Shown here piece by piece: positions 1 to 5,078 of a stretch of DNA of 5,078 nt. This stretch comes from Aquiluna sp. (lineage in GTDB: Bacteria > Actinomycetota > Actinomycetes > Actinomycetales > Microbacteriaceae), in NCBI GenBank assembly GCA_016780945.1, contig JADHKY010000085.1, positions 1 through 5,078 on the forward strand, read 5' to 3'. Both the position numbers and the translations under genes were made by a program. The notes under the pieces were generated by a model. That model did not search any database, was not told the origin of the DNA, and saw only the letters and a list, made by a program, of their open reading frames with translations. Positions within the stretch are counted from its first letter, which is position 1; the number at the start of each line of letters is the position of its first letter.

Positions 1-266
1 AGTACGAGCTTCTCTCCAAGCAGGCAAACCTCAAGGAGCTATTCCCCGAGGTAATCGTGACTTTGGGCGAGGAGGGCGCCGAGGTTTTAGGTATAGCGAA
101 GTCGCCAGCTTTTGAGGTTGAGGTTGTTGATTCAACCGGTGCCGGAGACGCGTTCGCCGCGAAGTATCTCGCTCAAAGATTGGCTGGTCTTGAGGTTGAA
201 GACGCCCTTAGAGATGCCAATGCCTTCGCAGCGCAGGCCGTTACCAAGCCCGGCGGTCAGCCCTAG
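1..266 (+). CDS. PfkB-family (ribokinase-like) carbohydrate kinase, C-terminal part, 5' end outside window
   Basis: This is the 3' end of a sugar kinase of the ribokinase/PfkB superfamily, which moves the ATP gamma-phosphate to a sugar hydroxyl in the cytoplasm. The frame is open from base 3 to the TAG at 264-266, giving 87 visible residues. Decisive evidence is the PfkB signature DSTGAGDAF (visible residues 43-51, bases 129-155). Its Asp (GAC at 147-149) is the usual catalytic base and its GAGD forms the anion hole. The preceding VIVTLGEEGAEVL strand and the ending AVTKPGGQP resemble ribokinase (VTLG...G and SVTRxGAQP). A GTG at 57 lies inside the domain and is not the real start. The substrate cannot be told from this fragment: ribokinase, deoxyribokinase, fructokinase or another PfkB sugar kinase are all possible. 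It converges on the deoC operon, which makes deoxyribose or ribose attractive, but this is inference. Confidence 0.9.
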   Translation, partial: YELLSKQANLKELFPEVIVTLGEEGAEVLGIAKSPAFEVEVVDSTGAGDAFAAKYLAQRLAGLEVEDALRDANAFAAQAVTKPGGQP

Positions 267-269
267 GTT

Positions 270-1121
270 CTAGTGGCCCTTTGGGTGCCAAACGGTCTTG
301 ACCTCCATGAGGTCCAGGATGTGCTGGAGGTTTCCCTTGGCGCCCTCTCTGGGGTAGGTGCCAGGACGAATGACGCGCTTGACGGTATTTGCCGCGCTGA
401 TCTCTAGCTCGGTGGGATTCGAGGTTCCCTCGAGGTCCACGGCGTTGACGTCCATGTGACCCACTAACCAGCTCGAGAGCTCAGCCTCTTTGCCGCTGAG
501 GACGTTCACCACCCCACCGGGCAGGTCGCTGGTGGCCAGCACCTCGCCGAGGGTTAGTGCCGGTAGAGATAGGTGCTCGCTGGTGACAACCACCACGGTG
601 TTCCCCGAGACAATCGCTGGGGCGATGGTGTTCACAAAACCCACCAGGGCCGAGCCCTGAGGAGCAAATGCTCCGACCACGCCAGTTGGCTGGTTGGTCG
701 AAATGTTGAAGTAGGGGCCTGCAACCGGGTTCATGCTTCCCGCAACGGAGTCAATCTTGTCTGTCCAGCCGGCATGCCAGACCCAGGAGTCAATTGCTGC
801 GCTGACCTCGGCATCGGCCTGCTTCTGGGTCTTACCCGTGAGCGAAGAGATCTCACTAACGAACTGTTCCCTTCGACCCTCCAGCATCTCTGCGATTCGG
901 TAGAGGACCTGACCGCGGTTGTATGCAGAGGCTCCAGCCCAGCCTGGTTGTGCGGCTCTGGCGGCCTGCACTGCATCGCGGACATCCTTGCGGCTTGCGA
1001 GTGCGACGTTTGCGACATGGTTGGCTTTGGAGTCCTTGACCTGGTAGCTGCGCCCTGACTCGCTCCTTGGGAACTTGCCCGCGATAAAGAGCTTGTAGGT
1101 CTTCTTCACATCGAGTCTCAT
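270..1121 (-). CDS. Short aldehyde dehydrogenase-like protein without catalytic domain (ALDH16 C-terminal-domain-like)
   Basis: This 283-residue protein is homologous to the aldehyde dehydrogenase (ALDH) cofactor-binding domain but is very unlikely to be an active dehydrogenase. An ordinary ALDH has about 480-500 residues. Residues 10-235 follow the fold (FIAGKF at 12-17; the APAIVSGNTVVV strand at 167-178; DLPGGVVNVLSG at 199-210). The conserved residues are lost: the PWN Asn is replaced (APQGS, 153-157), the LKPSE Lys is Val (VVTSE, 178-182), and ELGGK, the NQGxxC cysteine and EEIFGP are absent. After KRVI (248-251) the chain goes straight to LMEVKTVW (271-278), which resembles the C-terminal oligomerisation strand of normal ALDHs. 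The catalytic domain is therefore cleanly removed with the tail kept. The ATG directly follows the upstream ALDH stop (TAAATG), with only a weak AGG at 1129-1131, so translation is probably coupled. Likely role, by inference: structural partner of the upstream ALDH. The reading frame is intact, which argues against a decaying pseudogene. Confidence 0.85.
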   Translation of the reverse strand: MRLDVKKTYKLFIAGKFPRSESGRSYQVKDSKANHVANVALASRKDVRDAVQAARAAQPGWAGASAYNRGQVLYRIAEMLEGRREQFVSEISSLTGKTQKQADAEVSAAIDSWVWHAGWTDKIDSVAGSMNPVAGPYFNISTNQPTGVVGAFAPQGSALVGFVNTIAPAIVSGNTVVVVTSEHLSLPALTLGEVLATSDLPGGVVNVLSGKEAELSSWLVGHMDVNAVDLEGTSNPTELEISAANTVKRVIRPGTYPREGAKGNLQHILDLMEVKTVWHPKGH

Positions 1122-2549
1122 TTACTTACCTGCCTTCAGGTAGCTAAGGAGGCCCTGTCGGCCACCCTCACGGCCATAGCCGGATTCTTTGAAGCCACCA
1201 AATGGGCTGGTGGGGTCGAATTGATTAAAGGTATTGCTCCAGATCACTCCGGCGTTTAGTTGGTCGGCGAGCTTGAGCATCTTCGACCCCTTCTCGGTCC
1301 AGATGCCTGCGGAGAGGCCGTATTCGGTGTTGTTGGCCTTGGTCACAGCCTCTGCTGGTGTGCGGAAGGTTATGACGCTAAGAACCGGCCCGAAGATTTC
1401 TTCCCTGGCAACTGTGTTTGCCGGGCTTACGTTGTCGACAATCGCAGGGGCAAACCAGAAGCCATTTCTAGGTATCTTGCACTCGGGCTGCCAGAGCTCA
1501 CCACCTTCGCTCACGCCCTTCTTCACTAGCTTCTTGATCTTTGCCAGCTGGTCGGCAGAGTTAATAGCACCGACGTCGGTGTTCTTGTCCATCGGGTTAC
1601 CAAGTCTGAGGGTGTTCATCCTGCGCTTTAGCTTCTTGATGAACTCGTCGTGGATGGACTCCTGAATTAGCAGCCTTGATCCTGCACAACAAACATGACC
1701 CTGGTTGAAGAAGATGCCATTAATGACCCCCTCGATTGCCTGGTCGATAGGAGCATCGTCAAAGACGATGTTGGCTGCCTTGCCGCCAAGCTCGAGCGTG
1801 ACTTTCTTGTTGCTGCCGGCAACCTGCTTGGCAATGATCTTGCCCACCTCGGTTGAGCCTGTGAAGGCAACTTTGTTCACGTCTTTGTGGCCAACGAGCG
1901 CAGCCCCGGTGTCGCCGAAACCGGTGACGATGTTAACTACGCCTTCGGGAAGCTCTGCCTGCTGGCAGATCTCGGCAAAGAGCAGTGCGGAAAGTGGTGT
2001 GGTCTCTGAGGGCTTGAGGACTATTGTGTTGCCGGCCGCTAGAGCGGGGGCAATCTTCCACGCGAGCATCATCAGCGGGAAGTTCCAGGGAACCACCTGT
2101 GCCGCAACGCCCAAGGCTTGGGGATTGTGTCCGAGACCTGCGTGGTCAAGCTTGTCGGCCCAACCTGCATAGTAGAAGAACCAAGAGACTGCGGTTGGAA
2201 CATCGAAGTCGCGGGTTTCCTTGATGGGCTTTCCGTTATTCAGGGTTTCCGCTACCGCAAGCTCTCTAGCCCGCTCCTGCATGATTCTTGCGATTCTGTA
2301 GAGGTATTTTCCTCGCTCTGCTCCAGAGAGCTTGCCCCAAACCTTCTCAAAGGAGGACCTTGCCGCCTTCACCGCAAGGTCGACGTCCTTGGCTGTGCCG
2401 TGGGAGATCTGTGCAAGCACCTCTTCGGTTGCCGGGTTAATCGTTGGGTAAAGATTGGCGGGCTTGGTGAACTTGCCTCCGATGAAGTGGCCGTAGCTCT
2501 TTTGGAAGCTTGCGAGCTTGGCCTCCGGGGCGGGTGCGTAGTCGAACAT
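1122..2549 (-). CDS. NAD(P)-dependent aldehyde dehydrogenase, catalytically complete
   Basis: This 475-residue ALDH oxidises an aldehyde to the carboxylate with NAD(P)+ in the cytoplasm. All hallmark residues are visible: the oxyanion-hole Asn156 (VVPWN), cofactor Lys179 (LKPSE), FTGS at 229-232, general-base Glu253 (LELGGK), nucleophile Cys287 (FNQGHVCC), EEIFGP at 383-388, and SPFGGFKESGYGREGG near the end. The chain stops at YLKAGK (470-475), so the C-terminal strand that usually follows this position (YxxxKTVxV-like) is missing; a matching strand ends the next gene. The ATG is supported by AGGAG at 2555-2559, 5 bases upstream, which overlaps the deoC stop. Lying directly after deoC, acetaldehyde from deoxyribose-5-phosphate cleavage is the obvious substrate candidate, but this is inferred from context; the ALDH family as a whole is broad in substrate range. 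Confidence 0.95.
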   Translation of the reverse strand: MFDYAPAPEAKLASFQKSYGHFIGGKFTKPANLYPTINPATEEVLAQISHGTAKDVDLAVKAARSSFEKVWGKLSGAERGKYLYRIARIMQERARELAVAETLNNGKPIKETRDFDVPTAVSWFFYYAGWADKLDHAGLGHNPQALGVAAQVVPWNFPLMMLAWKIAPALAAGNTIVLKPSETTPLSALLFAEICQQAELPEGVVNIVTGFGDTGAALVGHKDVNKVAFTGSTEVGKIIAKQVAGSNKKVTLELGGKAANIVFDDAPIDQAIEGVINGIFFNQGHVCCAGSRLLIQESIHDEFIKKLKRRMNTLRLGNPMDKNTDVGAINSADQLAKIKKLVKKGVSEGGELWQPECKIPRNGFWFAPAIVDNVSPANTVAREEIFGPVLSVITFRTPAEAVTKANNTEYGLSAGIWTEKGSKMLKLADQLNAGVIWSNTFNQFDPTSPFGGFKESGYGREGGRQGLLSYLKAGK

Positions 2550-2554
2550 TTTCT

Positions 2555-2559
2555 CTCCT
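2555..2559 (-). promoter_or_regulatory. Ribosome binding site of the aldehyde dehydrogenase, overlapping the deoC stop codon
   Basis: AGGAG lies 5 bases before the ATG at 2547-2549. The deoC stop TAG (2558-2560) shares its AG with this site (TAGGAG), so ribosomes ending deoC stop on the site that starts the next gene. This favours coupled translation and supports the chosen start. Confidence 0.8.
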
Positions 2560-3514
2560 AGTCCACGCTTACGTAGTCAGGACCCAAGTAGGTCTTAGTC
2601 AAAAGCTTCTTGCGCTGCATCAGTACGTCGTTGAGCAGGCTGGAGGCACCAAAGCGGAACAGTTCTGGCGTGAGCCAGCGCTCTCCCGCGGTTTCCTTCA
2701 CAACTACCAGGTACCTGAGGGCATCCTTTGCGGTCCTGATGCCGCCGGCAGGCTTCACGCCAATTAGCTCGCCGGTCTGGTCAAACCAGTCCCGCACCGC
2801 CTCGAGCATTAGAAGGGTGATGGGCAGGGTCGCATTGACCGTGACCTTGCCGGTGGAGGTCTTGATGAAATCTGCTCCTGCCAGCATGGCTAGGTAGCTT
2901 GCGCGTCTGATGTTGTCATAGGTTTGCAGCTCACCAGTCTCAAGGATTACCTTGAGGTGAGCGGGTTTGCCCTTGGGCCTTTGGCAGGCTTGCTTCACTG
3001 CTTGAATCTGCTTAAAGACCTCCAGGTAGTTGCCGCTTAGGAAGGCGCCGCGGTCAATGACCATGTCAATCTCATCCGCACCAAATGCGACGGCATCCTT
3101 GGTGTCCTGAAGCTTGACCTTCATGCTGGCCCTTCCAGAGGGGAAGGCAGTTGCCACAGCGGCAACATGGATCTTGCTCTTTCCGAGTGCGGCCTTCGCA
3201 TGAGGGACCATGTCTCCATAGACGCAGATTGCGGCTGGGGTTGGGCACTCGGGGTCGTCCATGTCAGGTGTCATTGCCTTTTGGCAGAGACTTCTCACCC
3301 GCTGAGGGGTGTCCATGCCCTCTAGGGTAGTTAGGTCCATCATCTTGATGGCCATATCCAAACCCCAGACCTTGCTGGTGGTCTTGATGGATCTGGTGGC
3401 AAGAGAGGCAGCTCTTGCCTCTAGCCCCACCTTGTCAACGCCTGGCAGCGAGTGCAGCCAGCGACTCAGGCTCTGGTTCGTAAGTCTCGAACCAACTATT
3501 TCTTCGGCTTGCAC
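2558..3514 (-). CDS. deoC: Deoxyribose-phosphate aldolase, long (eukaryote-like) form
   Basis: DeoC is a class I aldolase that cleaves 2-deoxy-D-ribose 5-phosphate into D-glyceraldehyde 3-phosphate and acetaldehyde, the last step of deoxynucleoside salvage to central carbon. The 318-residue protein matches the long DERA type seen in animals rather than the roughly 220-260-residue form common in bacteria. Visible motifs: MMDLTTLEG (58-66), AAICVYGDMV (94-103), ATAFPSG (121-127), ADEIDMVID (146-154), the Schiff-base Lys218 in DFIKTSTGK (215-223), the second active-site Lys254 in GVKPAGGIR (252-260), and PELFRFGASSLL (283-294). The extra length is mainly an N-terminal extension of about 45 residues. 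The start is GTG with AGGAG at 3520-3524. It lies 30 bases after the SDR stop and 8 bases before the aldehyde dehydrogenase, so it sits mid-operon. Function is confident; flux direction and physiological substrate source are not shown by the sequence. Confidence 0.96.
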   Translation of the reverse strand: MQAEEIVGSRLTNQSLSRWLHSLPGVDKVGLEARAASLATRSIKTTSKVWGLDMAIKMMDLTTLEGMDTPQRVRSLCQKAMTPDMDDPECPTPAAICVYGDMVPHAKAALGKSKIHVAAVATAFPSGRASMKVKLQDTKDAVAFGADEIDMVIDRGAFLSGNYLEVFKQIQAVKQACQRPKGKPAHLKVILETGELQTYDNIRRASYLAMLAGADFIKTSTGKVTVNATLPITLLMLEAVRDWFDQTGELIGVKPAGGIRTAKDALRYLVVVKETAGERWLTPELFRFGASSLLNDVLMQRKKLLTKTYLGPDYVSVD

Positions 3515-3519
3515 AGATA

Positions 3520-3524
3520 CTCCT
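3520..3524 (-). promoter_or_regulatory. Ribosome binding site that fixes the GTG start of deoC
   Basis: AGGAG sits 5 bases upstream of the GTG at 3512-3514, in the 30-base gap after the SDR gene. No ATG gives a comparable start, so this site decides the call. Confidence 0.8.
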
Positions 3525-3544
3525 AGGACTGAAAAAGCCTACCC

Positions 3545-4390
3545 CTAGGGCAGAAACTTCTGCCCGGTGAGCTCCTCACTTATTTCCCAGAGGCGCTTCA
3601 TCAGCTCAAGGTCATTGGAGCGCTTTGAACCTTTGATGAGGGCTGGCTTGCCCCAGGCTTCCCATTTGGGACCAATGAACTCCCCGCCTACAAAGTTTGC
3701 ATCGGTTGCGGCTTTAATCTGGCTGCGCGCTCCGGTCTGGGCGCTCTGGGCGAGAAAGTCGAAGCGGTTTGGGTAGTTAATTTGTAGTCCGGTGAGCGCC
3801 CAGCCGGGGTGGGCGGCGACTGACTGCACCTTCGAACCGAGTTGTTTGGCCCTTAGGTCCAGCTCTCTGGCAAACAGCACGCAAGCGAGTTTGGTGTCGG
3901 CATATCTCTGCCACCTGTCATAGGAGCCCTTCTTGGCTCCGCGAATCTCCTCCAGGGAATCGGCCCTGATTCTTCCTTTGCGGTGAACTACCGAGCTGAC
4001 AGATATCACTCTCGGTGAGGCCGACTGCTCAAGCTGTTCCCAGAGCAGTGAGGTGAGCAGGAAGTGACCGATGTGGTTGGTTGCCATCTGGGACTCAATA
4101 CCCTCGATTGAGAGCGAGAAGTCGGGGCCCATCAGCCCTGCGTTATTCATGAGGATATCCACCGGATGGGTTATCTCTTTGGCGAACTCTCTGACCTGGT
4201 CAAGGTTTGAGACATCCAATATCCGCTCTTCGATGTGGGCATCGGGGTATTTCATTCGGAGCTGCTCGGCAGCTTCCAATAGGCGCTTCTCGCCTCTGGC
4301 CAGGAGCGTGATGTTGTGACCTGCTTCGGCAAAGGCCTCGGCGCTAGCCAGTCCCAGGCCCGAGCTGCCGCCGGTAATAATGATGTTCAA
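3545..4390 (-). CDS. Short-chain dehydrogenase/reductase (retinol dehydrogenase-like SDR)
   Basis: This 281-residue classical-type SDR is a soluble NAD(P)(H)-dependent oxidoreductase acting on a hydroxyl or keto group. Motifs in order: cofactor glycine motif TGGSSGLG (6-13), Arg32 in LLARGEKRL (after the second strand, favouring NADPH), DVS (59-61), NNAG (82-85), catalytic Asn105 (MATNHIGHF), Ser132/133, YADTK with Tyr163 and Lys167, and HPGW (194-197). The order NHIGHF, YADTKLA, HPG and the ending LWEISEELTG (267-276) place it near the retinol dehydrogenase/WWOX/protochlorophyllide reductase-like branch. Its substrate cannot be predicted. It starts with TTG: the glycine motif begins only six residues in, as expected for an intact N-terminus, and GAAAGG at 4402-4407 is a weak, distant ribosome site. 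The TTGA at 4387-4390 overlaps the upstream stop, so translation is likely coupled to the tocopherol cyclase-like gene. Confidence 0.92.
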   Translation of the reverse strand: MNIIITGGSSGLGLASAEAFAEAGHNITLLARGEKRLLEAAEQLRMKYPDAHIEERILDVSNLDQVREFAKEITHPVDILMNNAGLMGPDFSLSIEGIESQMATNHIGHFLLTSLLWEQLEQSASPRVISVSSVVHRKGRIRADSLEEIRGAKKGSYDRWQRYADTKLACVLFARELDLRAKQLGSKVQSVAAHPGWALTGLQINYPNRFDFLAQSAQTGARSQIKAATDANFVGGEFIGPKWEAWGKPALIKGSKRSNDLELMKRLWEISEELTGQKFLP

Positions 4391-5078
4391 ATTCGAAGCA
4401 GCCTTTCGGTGTCCCCGAATACTTCCATGGCCCCCGATGTTGCTTTCGCCTCCAGCACGACCTTGCCCTTGATGCTGTGGCGAACCTCAAAGACCGCGTC
4501 CATGGTCTCCTCGACCCTTTGGTGCATTGCCTCTCTGAGAGGGGCATGAAGCAGTCCACCGCGCTTGCGCTCGGCCTTTATCTCCAGTTGCCCGTCTGGG
4601 CCATCCACCCGCCAGGTGACGTGGCTATCGTCAAGAGTTAGCTCGAGCTCTTTAGAGCGGTTATACGTGGTCCAGCTGTAGAGCTTGCCAGAGTGGTGTA
4701 GTCCCATGATGAATCCGCGGAAGGGTTTAGAGAGCCAGGGGATGATGGCCGCCGATGCCACAAGCGAAGCCTCTTTGTCGCTATCGAGGTGGTTGGAGTG
4801 GAGCCAGATGTAGCCGCTGGGGAAGTTCTTGCCCCAGTCTTTTTCGATGTAGCCCTTGGCACCTGAAAAGCTTTGCTGTTTGCCCTCGACCTCTAGCTGT
4901 CCCTCGATGCTGTGGCCGAAGGAGACGATGCCGTGGAAACACTCCATGAATGGCACCAGCCCATACCAGCCCATGATTCCTGGGCTTGCCAGGGTCACCG
5001 GCCAGGGCTTGAGCTCGCTGGTTATTTCTAACCTGCCCCTAAGCTGCGGTAGATCAAGCGTTGCGCCCTTGGCGCTGA
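4387..5078 (-). CDS. Tocopherol cyclase-family protein, N-terminus outside window
   Basis: This is a partial gene, with 229 residues visible and the frame open to the window edge. A GTG at 4996-4998 is inside the domain and is not the true start: the residues before it (RGRLEITSELKPWP) continue the family pattern into SPGIMGWYGLVPFMECFHG. Other family marks are the GYIEKDWGKNFP block with SGYIWLHSNHL after it (bases about 4790-4860). These match the family named after plant and cyanobacterial tocopherol cyclase (VTE1/SLR1737), which closes the chromanol ring of tocopherols. Many bacterial relatives come from organisms not known to make tocopherol and their function is unknown, so the name gives only the fold. 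No signal peptide can be judged because the N-terminus is missing. The stop TGA overlaps the SDR start by 4 bases, suggesting the two proteins act together, perhaps on a lipid or isoprenoid (inference). Confidence 0.85.
   Translation of the reverse strand, partial: SAKGATLDLPQLRGRLEITSELKPWPVTLASPGIMGWYGLVPFMECFHGIVSFGHSIEGQLEVEGKQQSFSGAKGYIEKDWGKNFPSGYIWLHSNHLDSDKEASLVASAAIIPWLSKPFRGFIMGLHHSGKLYSWTTYNRSKELELTLDDSHVTWRVDGPDGQLEIKAERKRGGLLHAPLREAMHQRVEETMDAVFEVRHSIKGKVVLEAKATSGAMEVFGDTERLLRI

Noticed and set aside
573..1058. 161-codon open frame on the + strand, opposite the short ALDH-like gene
   Set aside because: It lies antisense to a gene with clear ALDH homology, its product has no recognisable motif and is Cys/Gly rich in a way typical of shadow frames, and no ribosome site was evident.
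270..1121. Reading the short ALDH as a pseudogene or an assembly deletion
   Set aside because: The frame is intact, the tail strand is preserved, and the layout matches a known two-module family. No frameshift or internal stop was seen.
1705..2561. Open frames of 147 and 155 codons on the + strand (2118-2561 and 1705-2172)
   Set aside because: Both are antisense to the complete ALDH, overlap one another in different frames and have no family motifs.
3515..3544. Possible promoter or terminator in the 30-base SDR-deoC gap
   Set aside because: The space is too short for a convincing -35/-10 pair and has no GC stem followed by T-run on the transcribed strand; the lone TTTTT is not preceded by a stem.
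262..3549. CCTAGG at three gene boundaries (262-267, 3522-3527, 3544-3549)
   Set aside because: Each contains a TAG stop or borders an AGGA ribosome site, so the recurrence is explained by stop and Shine-Dalgarno composition; the two near 3530 could pair only through a short self-complementary stem.
4344..4559. 71-codon - strand frame across the tocopherol cyclase/SDR junction
   Set aside because: It overlaps both well-supported genes in a third frame and has no motif; the TTGA overlap explains the junction.

Overview
The window looks like a compact stretch of bacterial chromosome. GC content is moderately high (mid-50s percent by eye), and essentially every base is coding. Start codons are mixed (ATG, GTG, TTG), Shine-Dalgarno sites read AGGAG, and gene junctions are 0 to 30 bases or overlapping. 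The families and their order (long-form DeoC, a full aldehyde dehydrogenase, a short aldehyde dehydrogenase-like protein) suggest an actinomycete. A small-genome aquatic actinobacterium, for example a Microbacteriaceae relative, would fit, but this lineage call is an inference and not firm.

Layout. Bases 1-266 (+ strand) hold the 3' end of a PfkB-family sugar kinase. Everything else is on the - strand and reads leftwards as one probable operon. In transcription order it contains: a tocopherol cyclase-family protein (5' end outside the window); a short-chain dehydrogenase (TTG start overlapping the previous stop); deoC (GTG start, AGGAG site); a complete aldehyde dehydrogenase; and a 283-residue aldehyde dehydrogenase-like protein with no catalytic domain. 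The kinase and the last operon gene converge tail to tail with only 3 bases between their stop codons. No stretch over 300 bases lacks a gene, and no RNA gene, mobile element, CRISPR array or convincing terminator was seen.

How the genes may work together. DeoC splits 2-deoxyribose-5-phosphate into glyceraldehyde-3-phosphate and acetaldehyde, and the adjacent aldehyde dehydrogenase is well placed to oxidise the acetaldehyde to acetate. The kinase belongs to a superfamily that includes ribokinase and deoxyribokinase, so it could supply the DeoC substrate. The roles of the tocopherol cyclase-like protein and the SDR in this pathway are not evident.

The most interesting observation is the aldehyde dehydrogenase pair. 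The full-length enzyme ends just where the C-terminal oligomerisation strand should begin. The short protein joins a cofactor-binding-like domain, stripped of its key residues, directly to such a C-terminal strand. Placed end to end (the junction is TAAATG, zero gap) they reproduce the layout of the two-domain ALDH16 family as two separate polypeptides.
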